Source: Polaromonas sp.
GTDB lineage: Bacteria > Pseudomonadota > Gammaproteobacteria > Burkholderiales > Burkholderiaceae_C
Length of the DNA stretch: 64,000 nt
NCBI RefSeq assembly: GCF_012927485.1
Contig: NZ_JABBPC010000029.1
Location: 124,001-188,000 of the forward strand
Direction of reading: 5' to 3'
Of the stretch, positions 46,809 to 56,681 are shown piece by piece; the stretch's first letter is position 1; every line of letters begins with the position of its first letter. The notes under the pieces are model-generated. The model searched no databases. It had not been told where the DNA came from and saw only the letters and a program-made list of their open reading frames with translations. The translations under genes and the position numbers were made by a program.

Positions 46809-46917
46809 GCTGCATTGTGCCCATTTCGCCTGTGGTGCGTGGCCAGGAGCGGCACGGGCGCAAGGCATCGATAAACGCGGTCACCCAGGAGGATCACAAA
46901 AAAACACCAGAGCGAAA

Positions 46918-47304
46918 TTAGCGGGCGCTTGCAGCGATAAGAAACATGGCAGTTTTAACGCCCGCCACCGTCATCAACAGTGAGCCCACTACATGCAGCA
47001 GCGCGGTGCCCAGGGCCAGCCCGTAGCGTTCGTCCATCAGATAGATCACGACCTCCGCCGAAAAGGTGGAAAACGTCGTCAGGCCGCCCAGAAAGCCGGT
47101 CACCAGCAGCAAGCGCCAGACCGGGTCGAGTTGCGGTATGGACTGGAATACGGCAATACACAGGCCGATCAGGTAGCCACCGATCAAATTGGCTGCCAGC
47201 GTTCCCCATGGGATCACGCCTCCAGGCGTTAGCCACAAAGCCAATCCCCAGCGGGACAGTGCGCCCACAGAGGCGCCGATACAGATTGCAATCACAGGCA
47301 GCAT
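46918..47304 (-). CDS. crcB: Fluoride channel CrcB/FluC
   Basis: 128 residues from [20 protein letters not shown] at 47304. Four membrane segments. The FluC signature [14 protein letters not shown] (with the conserved Asn) and [14 protein letters not shown] (Na+/fluoride pore motif) are present, so it should form a functional dual-topology dimer exporting fluoride. The in-frame extension upstream to 47667 has no family similarity. No clear crcB-type fluoride riboswitch was found in the leader; the GGCGACAAACGCC in it does not match well enough. Confidence 0.92.
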   Translation of the reverse strand: MLPVIAICIGASVGALSRWGLALWLTPGGVIPWGTLAANLIGGYLIGLCIAVFQSIPQLDPVWRLLLVTGFLGGLTTFSTFSAEVVIYLMDERYGLALGTALLHVVGSLLMTVAGVKTAMFLIAASAR

Positions 47305-47644
47305 GTCGATGGAGAGGTTGTTAGCAAGACAATGTAGCCATGACTTTAACCGCAGCGGGGGATCGGACTCTCCGCGCTGGCTTCGCGGTGCGGCGTTTGT
47401 CGCCAACTGCGTTGAAAGATTGAAAAAAATCTTCGGCCGTTCTGGATTGATCGGGGCGGGACTGGATCGGCCAGGTCGAGGTGCAGGCTGGTAACATTTT
47501 CGAGATTCATACGCCGGGCAGCGGAGGTTTCGGAAAGATTTGAAGTCGGCGGCGCGCGGTCTATGATCAGCCGCCCTCGGCCTATTACTGTCGGTGGGCG
47601 CGCATAGTCCACGGGTACAAACAGTTATCAATTCAGGAGTCAGA
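47305..47644. other. 340-bp divergent intergenic region, no supported gene
   Basis: It lies between the crcB start and the broken DinB gene. A small hairpin AAGATT(GAAAAA)AATCTT occurs at 47416-47433. GGAG at 47636 precedes the DinB start. The open frames on both strands are random in composition. I looked for a fluoride riboswitch here and could not support one. Confidence 0.5.
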
Positions 47645-48123
47645 ATGAGCACGGAATTTTCTGACAACTTCCGCTTTTTGGCTCACTACAACCGGTGGGT
47701 GAACCAGCGCCTGTGCGACGCCTGTGAAACGCTCTCCGACGAAGAGCGCAAGCGCGATCGCGGCGCTTTGCCCGGTGCGGTCTCGACAACGGCGTCGCGC
47801 TGGACAGCCTGAATGCGACGGTGCTGGATCTGCCGGACGGGAGTGGTCTCGACACGCTCCTTTTCGAGGACTGGCAGGCATTGCGCGCTAAGCGCGAGCA
47901 GCTCGACACTGCCATCGAGGTCTGGGTCGCGGACATGCCCGACGGCTACCCGCAGTTCATCATGCGTTACAGCAATAGCAAGGGGGTCCAGCGGGCGCAC
48001 CCGGCCTGGCATGCGATGACCCATTTTTTTAATCACCAGACGCACCATCGCGGTCAAGTCGGCACGCTGGTCACGCAAGCTGGCGGAGACATCGGCTTGA
48101 CCGATCTGATTGCGCTGGTTTGA
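47645..48123 (+). pseudogene. DinB-family protein gene broken by an internal deletion
   Basis: The first part ([41 protein letters not shown]) ends in a TGA stop at 47810-47812 after a frameshift near residue 42. The rest is open in another frame: ARCGLDNGVALDSLNATVLDLPDGSGLDTLLFEDW...AWHAMTHFFNHQTHHRGQVGTLVTQAGGDIGLTDL. Compared with the family, about 20 residues of the helix carrying the first metal-binding His are lost. The later HxxxH part (FNHQTHHRGQ) survives. A start with a good ribosome site (GGAG) remains. Confidence 0.8.
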
Positions 48124-48219
48124 GGGGAGTGAAGTTTTGCAAAGGCGGCCATAACAGTCGACGACCCGCTCGTCGCGGCTTTGCCACAAAGTCGATTTGC
48201 CTTATTTTTAATCTTGGAA

Positions 48220-48235
48220 GCTACTAAACAAATAG
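48220..48235. repeat. Degenerate ATAGC-type element between the DinB remnant and the glycosyltransferase gene
   Basis: GCTACTAAACAAATAG reads as a worn copy of the GCTAT...ATAGC short repeat class, with one changed arm base. It lies in the 143-bp gap between convergent genes. Confidence 0.3.
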
Positions 48236-48266
48236 TTTTCCGCGCTGGTATCTATGGCGCCCAAGA

Positions 48267-48905
48267 CTAATTCTTCTTGAAAAATGGACGGTGGGAAAGT
48301 TCGGCAGGCAGATGCACCAGATCACTGGGTTCGTCGATGTCGTGCAGCGTTGGTCCCTTCCACACGCACAGCTTAATCGCTGCCATGCGGCGCAGTGTTT
48401 CAGCGGCTACAGTGGAGGTGCTCCACGGCATTTTTGTAAAGACCTCAGGGCAGGGCGCCTTGAGGCCGATGAGCACGTAGCCACCGTCAGCCACGGGCAA
48501 GAGTACGGCGTCATGCCGCTCCAGCTGGCTAGCCGCCTCGGCGAGTCGTTCGGCCGTTAACGCCGGGCAGTCAGTTCCCATGAGCAGAGCCGGCTGATGC
48601 TGTGTGGTGACACGGTCGATGGCGCGTGCCATACGCTCTCCGAGGTCGCCTTCGCCCTGCGCGGTGCAGACCAACGCGGGGGGCAGGTTTACTCCGTGCC
48701 ATGCCCGGTCGTCGGGCGGTGGACTCATGCACAACTCCACGGGACCGGCTCCAGCCGCCATCGCCTGCTGCAGCGTGTGCATAAGCAGGCTGCGCGCCAG
48801 GGTCGCTGCGCCGTCAGCCCCCAGCGCGGAAATTAGCCGGGTCTTGACCGCGCCGGATTGTGGGGCTTTGGCGAAGATGATGAGCCGGGGCTTGGGTCGA
48901 TTCAT
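48267..48905 (-). CDS. TIGR04282-family arsenosugar-type glycosyltransferase
   Basis: 212 residues from MNRPKPRLIIFAKAPQSGAVKTRL at 48905. Typical segments: LIIFAKAPQSGAVKTRL at the start, ALLMGTDCPALTAERL, VLLPVADGGYVLIGL and LHDIDEPSDLVHL; the family belongs to the GT-A/DUF2064 group. Annotated in arsenosugar loci as one of two glycosyltransferases. Last gene of a four-gene minus-strand operon, 17 bp after TIGR04283. The acceptor and donor are unknown. Confidence 0.85.
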   Translation of the reverse strand: MNRPKPRLIIFAKAPQSGAVKTRLISALGADGAATLARSLLMHTLQQAMAAGAGPVELCMSPPPDDRAWHGVNLPPALVCTAQGEGDLGERMARAIDRVTTQHQPALLMGTDCPALTAERLAEAASQLERHDAVLLPVADGGYVLIGLKAPCPEVFTKMPWSTSTVAAETLRRMAAIKLCVWKGPTLHDIDEPSDLVHLPAELSHRPFFKKN

Positions 48906-48922
48906 GCGCGAGATTGTCGTCG

Positions 48923-49606
48923 TCAGCGGTACAGCGCTGCCAGCCGCTCGGGCGCAGCGCCGCGCCAATATGCAAAGCGCAGACGCCACATCAGCAGCAC
49001 GGTGCGCCATACGCCGCGGGTCTCCCAGCGCCGGCCAGAGGTCACCACCTGCGCCTGCAGGCAGGCCGGCCGCGAAAGCCTCAGCAAGCGCCTGGACATC
49101 TCGATGTCTTCCATCAGCGGCTGGTTGGGAAAGCCGCCCGCAGCGTCAAAGGCCGCGCGCGTCATGAACATGGCTTGGTCTCCAGTCGCAATACCCGTCC
49201 ACCGTGAGCGCCGGTTCATGAGCCCTGCGATCAGCCGCAACAGCAGCGGCCGGCCAGAAATGCGCACGTCAAACCGACCCCAGACTTTTGAATCTACTGC
49301 CAGCCCCCGCCTGATCAACGTGTCGGCGTCCGCTGGCAATACTGTGTCGGCGTGCAGAAACAGCAAGACCTCGCCGCTGCTCTGTTGCGCGCCGGCGTTC
49401 ATCTGCAATGCCCGTCCCAAGGGTGCGCCAATAACCTGGACACCCCAGGCCCGTGCGCGCACCACCGTGTCATCTGAACTGCCGCCATCCGCCACCACCA
49501 CGCATGCACCGCGCGCCACGAGGGGCGCGAGCATCCGCAGGGCTGCATCAATGCCGGCAGCTTCGTTCAGCACGGGCATGACGATGGTAAGACTAGATTC
49601 CTTCAT
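48923..49606 (-). CDS. TIGR04283-family arsenosugar-type glycosyltransferase (GT2)
   Basis: 227 residues. GT2 fold: IVMPVLNEAAGIDAAL, VVVADGGSSDDT, the DxD-like LFLHADTVLP, and PLMEDIEMSRRL. The GRALQMNAGAQQSSGEVLLFLHADT stretch is characteristic of TIGR04283. Lies 21 bp downstream of arsS and 17 bp upstream of TIGR04282, so all four are likely one transcript. It probably transfers a sugar during synthesis of a modified riboside; the substrate is by family context only. Confidence 0.87.
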   Translation of the reverse strand: MKESSLTIVMPVLNEAAGIDAALRMLAPLVARGACVVVADGGSSDDTVVRARAWGVQVIGAPLGRALQMNAGAQQSSGEVLLFLHADTVLPADADTLIRRGLAVDSKVWGRFDVRISGRPLLLRLIAGLMNRRSRWTGIATGDQAMFMTRAAFDAAGGFPNQPLMEDIEMSRRLLRLSRPACLQAQVVTSGRRWETRGVWRTVLLMWRLRFAYWRGAAPERLAALYR

Positions 49607-49627
49607 GGCGATTGCGCTGGTGCCCCG

Positions 49628-50590
49628 TTAGTGCTCCAGCGCCCCGCCGCAGCTGCTGCCCTGACCGGCGGTGCAGCCGTAGCAATGCCCTGCCACCCGG
49701 ATGGGCCGATTTTGAAGGCTGGTTTTGAGAAGATCGCGCAGGTGATGGCGCAGTCCGGACGTTCCCAGCGGCAGGCCAAGTTGTTGGTTGAAGTCGCAGT
49801 CAGACAGCCAGCCTTGCCAGTCCACGCTGACCAGGCTGCGACACATGACTCCGGCCAGGTTCTGCGGCTGAAAGCTGTCCTTGAGCAGGTTGAGGTAACT
49901 GTCAAACGTACCCTTGGACACCAAGGTTGAGCCAAAGCGCTGGATCGGCATGTTCGTCAGCGCGAATAGCTGGTTGAAGACGATGCCGAAATGCTGAAAC
50001 AGCTCTCGCTTGTAATCGGCTTGCAGCGTTTGCTGATCTGGCGGCAGCAACGGCCCCTGTGGGTTGTACACCAGGTCCAGGTGCAAGCCGGAGCCTGGCT
50101 GCCCGTAGCCAAGTGAATTGAGTTGTTTTAGTGCGGCAATACTCTTGTCGAAGACGCCGTCGCCGCGTTGCTGGTCCACGTTGGCGGCGGAGTAGCAGGG
50201 CAGCGAGGCCACCACCTCAACCTGCTGCGCGGCCAGAAACTGTGCCAGTCCATCCTGCCCGGGTTCAAACAGAATGGTGAGGTTGCAGCGATCAATCACC
50301 CGCACGCCTTGTTCACGCGCCGCGCACACCAGGTCGCGAAAGCCAGGGTGTAGCTCGGGGGCACCACCGGTCAAGTCCAGCGTGCCCAAGCCGCGCGCCT
50401 TGAGCACTTCTGGAATCAATGCGAGCGTTGCGTCATCCATCATTTCGGTGCGGCTCGGACCAGCGTTGACGTGACAGTGAACACAGCTCTGGTTGCACTT
50501 GTAGCCAAGGTTGACTTGCAAGATGTCCAGGCGACTGCGGCTAATGGCTGGGAAGGGGGTCCGTTCCAGCAGGGGCAGGGTGTCGTGCAT
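49628..50590 (-). CDS. arsS: ArsS-type radical SAM/Cys-rich protein (arsenosugar biosynthesis, TIGR04167 family)
   Basis: 320 residues. The radical SAM cluster motif CNQSCVHC (CxxxCxxC) lies near residue 32 in ILQVNLGYKCNQSCVHCHVNAGPSR. A C-terminal Cys-rich DUF3641-type domain includes CRSL, DCDFN and HCYGCTAGQGSSCGG. This family attaches the 5'-deoxyadenosyl group of SAM to dimethylarsenic in arsenosugar pathways; some relatives contain selenocysteine in the C-terminal Cys region, here all are Cys codons. It lies 38 bp after the MTAP-type gene. Confidence 0.88.
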   Translation of the reverse strand: MHDTLPLLERTPFPAISRSRLDILQVNLGYKCNQSCVHCHVNAGPSRTEMMDDATLALIPEVLKARGLGTLDLTGGAPELHPGFRDLVCAAREQGVRVIDRCNLTILFEPGQDGLAQFLAAQQVEVVASLPCYSAANVDQQRGDGVFDKSIAALKQLNSLGYGQPGSGLHLDLVYNPQGPLLPPDQQTLQADYKRELFQHFGIVFNQLFALTNMPIQRFGSTLVSKGTFDSYLNLLKDSFQPQNLAGVMCRSLVSVDWQGWLSDCDFNQQLGLPLGTSGLRHHLRDLLKTSLQNRPIRVAGHCYGCTAGQGSSCGGALEH

Positions 50591-50628
50591 AAATAAGGGA
50601 GGTCCGTCAAAAAAATCAGTTCGTCGAA

Positions 50629-51507
<879 letters not shown>

Positions 51508-51703
51508 CGTTATACCTTCCTTGGTTGTGTACACGGCGGATTCTGCGACCATTAGATTTTGAGCCATTTCCGCCGACGTCGCCGGTGCGTGGTGCATGCC
51601 CCTTGTCGGCGCAGCTGGGTTTTTCTTACAGTGCGAAACAAATTTTTCTGGCATAAGCCAGGTCACCGTAAGATTCGTAATAATAAGACACGAGGAAATA
51701 GTT

Positions 51704-53875
51704 GTGAACTCGCGTAAAACCATCATCGCCTTGCTCTTGCTAGCAGGCCTCATCGTTTTTTTTGGGTTCGACCTTGGCCGCTATTTCAGCCTGGCAGTCA
51801 TCAAGGACCACCAGTCCTCTTTTGCAGTGCTCTTTCATCAGAGGCCGGTCTGGGTGACGCTGATCTTCTTCGCCGTGTATGTGGCGATCACTGCGTTGTC
51901 ATTGCCGGGTGCCACCCTCCTCACCCTGGCGGCCGGTGCCATATTCGGCTTGATCTGGGGCACAGTGGTCGTATCGCTGGCCTCAACCATTGGGGCGACG
52001 CTGGCCATGCTTGCCGCGCGCTATTTGCTGCAGAGCACAATTCAACAGCGCTTCGGTCGGCGTCTCGACGAGTTGAATCGAGGCATTGAGAAGGGGGGTG
52101 CTTTTTACCTTTTTACGCTCCGCCTGATCCCGGTCGTGCCGTTTTTTGTACTCAACCTGCTGATGGGTCTTACGCGCATGAAAACTTGGACCTACTGTTG
52201 GGTCAGCCAAGTCGGGATGTTCGCCGCGACCGTGGTTTACGTGAACGCAGGTACTCAGATTGCGAAGATCGATTCCCTCAAATCTATTCTCTCGCCAGGA
52301 TTGATTGGCTCATTCGCGCTGCTGGGGCTGGCGCCGCTGGTGCTTAGTCAAGCGCTCAATTTTTTCAAGCGCCGCAAAGTGTATGCGCGGTGGAATGGGG
52401 TTCGGCCGGTCCGCTTTGACCGTAATTTGATTGTGATCGGCGCGGGCGCAGGCGGGCTGGTCACCGCGTACATTGCCGCCGCCGTCAAGGCCAAGGTAAG
52501 TTTGGTGGAGGCCCACAAGATGGGCGGCGACTGCTTGAATTACGGCTGCGTGCCGTCCAAGGCGCTGATTCGAAGCGCAAAGCTTGCCCATGAGATGGCG
52601 CGTGGCTCGAACTACGGTCTATTGGACAGTCCCGCCAAGTTCTGCTTCAAGACATTGATGCAGCGGGTGCAAGACGTTATTCGCACCATCGAGCCGCATG
52701 ACAGCGTAGAACGCTACGCGGCTTTGGGCGTGGAGGTGCTGCGGGGCCATGCCCGAATCGTCAATCCGTGGACCGTGGAGATTGCATTGAATCAGGGGGG
52801 TAGCCAAACGCTGACCACCCGCAGCATCGTGATTGCCGCAGGTGCACGGCCCCAGATACCCGAATTTCTTGCCACCGCTGCGGGGCGCGACGTGGGCTAC
52901 GTGACCAGCGACACGCTATGGGATGAGTTTGCCAAGCTGGACCAGGTGCCCCGGCGCTTGGTCGTGCTGGGCGGGGGCCCCGTCGGCTGTGAACTGGCAC
53001 AGGCCTTTGCACGGCTTGGCTCGCAGGTAACGCAGGTGGAAATGGCATTGCGCCTGATGAACCGCGAGGACGAGGACGTGTCGGCACTGGTCCAGAGTGC
53101 TTTGGAGGCGGACGGAATCGTCGTACTCACCGGACACAAAGCACTTCGTTGTGTCAAAACGGGCGATACCAAAACCTTGTGGGTGGCGCGCCAGGGCCAG
53201 GAAGTCGGTATCGAATTCGACCAACTCATCTGCGCGGTCGGTCGGGTGGCTCGACTGACCGGCTACGGACTGGAAGAGCTTGGCATTCCAACCGAGCGCA
53301 CCGTGGAAACCAACGAATACCTGCAGACGGTATACCCGAATATCTACGCCGCTGGTGACGTGGCCGGGCCGTACCAACTCACGCATGTGGCCGCGCATCA
53401 GGCTTGGTACGCCGCCGTTAACGCGTTGTTTGGCGACTTCAAGTTGTTTAAGGCGGATTACTCGGTGATCCCCTGGACCACATTCGTCGATCCTGAGATC
53501 GCACACGTGGGACTGAACGAGCAGGCGGCGAAGGAAAAAGGCGTTGCGTACGAGGTCACCCAATACCGTCTGAAGGATCTGGACCGCGCCATTGCAGACA
53601 GCGAGGCCCATGGTTTCGTGAAGGTGCTCACCGTTCCGGGCAGTGACAAAATTCTGGGTGCCACGCTGGTGGGGAGCCATGCGGGTGATCTGTTGGCTGA
53701 GTACGTGTTGGCTATGAAGCACGGGCTCGGGCTGAACAAAATTCTTTCCACCGTGCACACTTACCCGACGTTCTCTGAAGCCAACAAATATGCTGCTGGC
53801 GAATGGAAGCGCGCGCATCAGCCCGTGCGACTGCTCGAATGGGCGCGCAAATACCACGACTGGAAAAGGAGTTGA
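51704..53875 (+). CDS. Fusion of TVP38/DedA-type membrane domain with mercuric-reductase-like flavoprotein
   Basis: 723 residues from GTG 51704, with GAGGAAA as ribosome site. The first 230 residues have about five membrane helices in the TVP38/TMEM64 (SNARE-associated) fold, with LPGATLLTLAAGAIFGLIWGT and RLIPVVPFFVLNLLMGLTRM. Then a class-I pyridine-nucleotide disulfide reductase: VIGAGAGGL, redox motif GGDCLNYGCVPSK, RLVVLGGGPVGCELAQAFARLG, YAAGDVAG, and dimerisation-domain STVHTYPTFSEA. The C-terminal Cys pair of true MerA is absent. Likely reduces a metalloid- or thiol-type substrate at the membrane. Confidence 0.9.
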   Translation: MNSRKTIIALLLLAGLIVFFGFDLGRYFSLAVIKDHQSSFAVLFHQRPVWVTLIFFAVYVAITALSLPGATLLTLAAGAIFGLIWGTVVVSLASTIGATLAMLAARYLLQSTIQQRFGRRLDELNRGIEKGGAFYLFTLRLIPVVPFFVLNLLMGLTRMKTWTYCWVSQVGMFAATVVYVNAGTQIAKIDSLKSILSPGLIGSFALLGLAPLVLSQALNFFKRRKVYARWNGVRPVRFDRNLIVIGAGAGGLVTAYIAAAVKAKVSLVEAHKMGGDCLNYGCVPSKALIRSAKLAHEMARGSNYGLLDSPAKFCFKTLMQRVQDVIRTIEPHDSVERYAALGVEVLRGHARIVNPWTVEIALNQGGSQTLTTRSIVIAAGARPQIPEFLATAAGRDVGYVTSDTLWDEFAKLDQVPRRLVVLGGGPVGCELAQAFARLGSQVTQVEMALRLMNREDEDVSALVQSALEADGIVVLTGHKALRCVKTGDTKTLWVARQGQEVGIEFDQLICAVGRVARLTGYGLEELGIPTERTVETNEYLQTVYPNIYAAGDVAGPYQLTHVAAHQAWYAAVNALFGDFKLFKADYSVIPWTTFVDPEIAHVGLNEQAAKEKGVAYEVTQYRLKDLDRAIADSEAHGFVKVLTVPGSDKILGATLVGSHAGDLLAEYVLAMKHGLGLNKILSTVHTYPTFSEANKYAAGEWKRAHQPVRLLEWARKYHDWKRS

Positions 53876-53876
53876 G

Positions 53877-54668
53877 ATGAACCGGCCTCTTCGCTCAAAT
53901 TGTCGGGATGCTATTTTATTAATGGTTGCTTGCGTTCTCTGGACCTTTACTACGGCTGTTTTTAGTCAACCAGCCGCGCCATCCGACGCAGGCCTTTCCG
54001 CACCAGCCTTGACCCCTTTCTCTTCGGCCAGCGGAACCGTGCCCCCCGCACCGTGGCATGTGGTCGGCCTGCCCAACAGCCGCAAGCCGCTGACCCAGTT
54101 CGACATTACGCCGATCGATGGCCATGCCGTGTTGCGCGTGCAGACCAACCGCTCCTACGCGAATCTGGTGCATGAACTTCCGAACGTGGTGCCTGCGCCA
54201 GGCACCCAACTGCGCTGGCGCTGGAGACTTGACGAGCCGCTGCGAGAGGCCGACCTTCGCCGCCGCGAAGGCGACGACAGCCCGCTTAAAGTCTGCGCGC
54301 TGTTTGACATGCCGCTGGACAAGTTGGGATTCGTCGAACGCAACCTGCTGCGAGCGGGACGTTCGGTGAGCGGCGAAAAGCTGCCTTCCGCAACGCTGTG
54401 TTACGTGTGGGACGCCACCCTGGCACCCGGAACCTTGCTGGATAACGCCTTTACCCATCGCGTGCGCATGATGGTTCTGGATAGCGGTGAACAGCGCCTG
54501 GGCCAGTGGGTCGAGCACACGCGAGATCTGGGCGCTGATTTCCGCCGTGCCTTCGGCCATGAAAGCGCAACCGTGCCGCCGCTGGAGGCCATACTGGTCG
54601 GCGGGGATGCCGATAACACCGGCGGCCACAGCCTGGGGTATGTGGCAGATGTCACACTGTCACCATGA
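53877..54668 (+). CDS. DUF3047 family secreted protein
   Basis: 263 residues from ATG 53877, one base past the preceding stop, with AAAGGAG upstream. A signal-peptide-like N-terminus (LLMVACVLWTFTTAVFSQ) is followed by the DUF3047 core: LRVQTNRSYANLVHELP, LRWRWRLDEPLREADLRRREGDDSPLKVCALFD, ATLCYVWD, DFRRAFG and LEAILVGGDADNTGGHSLGYVADV. The fold is likely a lectin-like beta sandwich; the function is unknown. It is placed between two flavoproteins in a coupled operon (ATGA overlap with the next gene). Confidence 0.87.
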   Translation: MNRPLRSNCRDAILLMVACVLWTFTTAVFSQPAAPSDAGLSAPALTPFSSASGTVPPAPWHVVGLPNSRKPLTQFDITPIDGHAVLRVQTNRSYANLVHELPNVVPAPGTQLRWRWRLDEPLREADLRRREGDDSPLKVCALFDMPLDKLGFVERNLLRAGRSVSGEKLPSATLCYVWDATLAPGTLLDNAFTHRVRMMVLDSGEQRLGQWVEHTRDLGADFRRAFGHESATVPPLEAILVGGDADNTGGHSLGYVADVTLSP

Positions 54669-55804
54669 ATTCGACCATCACCTCATCGACGGACTCGAAA
54701 CATCTTGTGCTGCTGGGCGCGGGCCATTCCCATGTGCATGTGCTGCATGGCCTGGCGCAACACCGGGTGGCTGACTTGAACCTCACCGTAATCTCGCCTT
54801 ACCCGCAGCAGCTCTACTCAGATATGGTGCCGGGCTTTGTGGCGGGTCACTACGCGCTGGACGAGTGCGTCATTTCGCTGGAAGGATTGCTCTCGCGCTG
54901 CGGTGCGCGTTATATCCCCAGCAGCGCCGTGTCAATTGATCCCGATGCGAAAACGGTCACACTGGCCAACGGGGAAACCGTGGCCTATGACTGGCTGAGC
55001 TTAAATACCGGTTCAGTGGTGGACCGCGAGAAGATCGAGGTGGAAATGCCCGGCGCACGGGAGCATGCGTTGTTTGTGCGTCCCATAGAAATCTTTGGCC
55101 AGCTCTGGCCTCAAGTGGCTGTGATGGGCCAAGGCCGACCCATTCACCTGGCCGTGGTGGGTTCGGGCGCGGCGGGGCTCGAACTTGCCATGGCCACCGC
55201 CCACGTATTGAACGGGCCATCCTGCGCGAGCGGCAGCCGCGTGACGCTGGTGACTGGCGGTCCGGCACCAGCGCAAAATTACCCTGCGAGCGTCCAGCGC
55301 AGAGTACTCAGAGCCCTGTGGAACCAGCAGATTACCGTATTGCCAGATGCCTGCGTCGGCGTGGAGCTTGAAGAGATCATGCTTGCCAGCGGGGCGCGTC
55401 TGGCCTGTGATGCGCCGCTGCTTGCTGTAGGCGCGCAGGCGCCGACGTGGCTGGCTGACAGCGGCCTGGCACTCGATACTGCCGGGTTTTTGGCCATCAA
55501 CTGTTTTCAGCAAAGCACCAGTCACCCGCATGTGTTTGCTGCCGGCGATGTGGCTAGCCACGTTGATGCGTTGCATCCGCGAAGCGGTCTCCATGCGGTG
55601 CACGCGGGTCCGCCGTTGCTGATCAATCTGCGTGCCGCGCTGCAGGACCAGCCGCTGAAGTCATACCAACTGCCCGCGCATACGCTCAATCTCCTTTCGT
55701 GCGGCGGGCGCTACGCCATTGCCGCGTGGGGCGACATCAGCGTCGAAGGCCGTTGGGTGTGGCGCTGGAAAGACCATATCGACCGCCAATTCGTGGCCGC
55801 GTAG
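54665..55804 (+). CDS. FAD/NAD(P)-dependent oxidoreductase of the SelD-associated family (TIGR03169-like)
   Basis: 379 residues. N-terminal FAD site LVLLGAGHSHVHVLHGLAQH with the diagnostic GAGHSHV, then SPYPQQLYSDMVPGFVAGHYALDE, a second Rossmann motif VVGSGAAGLELAMA, and the C-terminal FAD binding VFAAGDVASH. This family often occurs as the N-terminal half of fusion proteins with SelD, hence the name Nterm_to_SelD, but here it is free. It may reduce a selenium or arsenic species or regenerate a quinone. Last gene of the plus-strand arm; ATGA overlap with the DUF3047 gene. Confidence 0.85.
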   Translation: MNSTITSSTDSKHLVLLGAGHSHVHVLHGLAQHRVADLNLTVISPYPQQLYSDMVPGFVAGHYALDECVISLEGLLSRCGARYIPSSAVSIDPDAKTVTLANGETVAYDWLSLNTGSVVDREKIEVEMPGAREHALFVRPIEIFGQLWPQVAVMGQGRPIHLAVVGSGAAGLELAMATAHVLNGPSCASGSRVTLVTGGPAPAQNYPASVQRRVLRALWNQQITVLPDACVGVELEEIMLASGARLACDAPLLAVGAQAPTWLADSGLALDTAGFLAINCFQQSTSHPHVFAAGDVASHVDALHPRSGLHAVHAGPPLLINLRAALQDQPLKSYQLPAHTLNLLSCGGRYAIAAWGDISVEGRWVWRWKDHIDRQFVAA

Positions 55805-55921
55805 ATCGGATGATCTGATGTGCATTCTCTCTACGATCGAAGCTTCAGGTTTCACTTTGCATTGAGGAAAGGTTGGGGTCGTGTATCGGCCCGGGATGAT
55901 CAGGCACGGCGTCAATTACTA

Positions 55922-56004
55922 TAAAAAATAATGCGGGCTGATGCCCGTTACCATCTCCCGATAGATCAATAAGGCAAGAAAAAACCCGCCAACAGACGGG
56001 TTTT
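55922..56004 (-). terminator. Two tandem hairpins downstream of the ComEA-like gene
   Basis: On the minus strand, AAAACCCG (56004-55997) pairs with CGGGTTTT (55988-55981) and continues into a T-run, 18 bp after the ComEA-like stop: a good intrinsic terminator. A second stem, CGGGC (55947-55943) with GCCCG (55938-55934), is followed by ATTATTTTTTAT. The first stem also ends the plus-strand oxidoreductase operon weakly. Confidence 0.8.
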
Positions 56005-56022
56005 GATTGGCAAAGAGCGAAT

Positions 56023-56553
56023 TTACTTTTTGGCGGCGCTGGCGACAGGTTTAGCTGCATCCACTTTGCTGTCCGATTTCGGCGTCACGGCCTTCTTGGC
56101 GTCTTGCGCGGCTTCCTTTACGGCGTCCTTGGTGTTGATTGCTGCACCCTTGACCGCGTCCTTGGTGCTGATAGCGGCACCCTTGACGGCATCCTTGGTT
56201 GCCACTGCAGCATCTTTGGCTTTTTCAGTGATTGGCTTCTCGGTTTTCTTGCTATCGGCTTTGGCCTTGGCCGGTGTTGAGGCCGGGCTTTGATAGCTTG
56301 CAGCGCCGACGGTCAGGCCCTCAGCGGAGAACTTGGCGGCATTTTTATCGCCCACACCTTTAACGCGGCTGATGAAGTCGTCCCAGTTCTTGAATTCGCT
56401 TTTTTTGCGTTCTGAAATAATCTGCTTGGTGGTGGCAGGACCGATGCCCTTGATGCCGTCGAGTTGGGCTTCAGTGGCTTTGTTAACGTCAACCGCAGCA
56501 AACGCTGCAATGAGGGACATGGCGGCAAAAAATGCCAGTAATTTCTTGAACAT
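56023..56553 (-). CDS. ComEA-like helix-hairpin-helix protein with histone-H1-like tail
   Basis: 176 residues from MFKKLLAFFAAMSLIAAFA at 56553, with GAGGAG upstream. A signal peptide leads to a ComEA-type domain: VDVNKATEAQLDGIKGIGPATTKQIISERKKSEFKNWDDFISRVKGVGDKNAAKF. The C-terminal 75 residues are Ala/Lys-rich with tandem copies of TKDAVKGAA (three to four) resembling histone H1 or LEA-type repeats. Secretion plus HhH suggests DNA binding in the periplasm, perhaps DNA uptake or matrix, but the tail is uncommon. Terminator follows at 55981-56004. Confidence 0.85.
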   Translation of the reverse strand: MFKKLLAFFAAMSLIAAFAAVDVNKATEAQLDGIKGIGPATTKQIISERKKSEFKNWDDFISRVKGVGDKNAAKFSAEGLTVGAASYQSPASTPAKAKADSKKTEKPITEKAKDAAVATKDAVKGAAISTKDAVKGAAINTKDAVKEAAQDAKKAVTPKSDSKVDAAKPVASAAKK

Positions 56554-56681
56554 GAGAAAACTCCTCAAAAATTAGATGAAACCAAATGCACAACTTATCC
56601 CTGTAGGGGAATGGGTCCTTCCCATAACGGCCCATTTTCAAGCGGGTTGACAGCCGCGCTTCGTTTTTAAGCGAAGAAGCT

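Noticed and set aside
47305-47460. Possible fluoride riboswitch ahead of crcB
   Set aside because: Only GGCGACAAACGCC and a few scattered matches were found; the conserved core of the crcB motif is not recognisable.
47645-48123. Selenoprotein with the in-frame TGA of the DinB gene read as selenocysteine
   Set aside because: The reading frame itself changes before the TGA and the family continues in another frame, so it is a frameshift/deletion, not recoding.
49628-50590. Selenocysteine in ArsS
   Set aside because: All cysteines of the C-terminal motif are encoded by Cys codons and there is no internal TGA.
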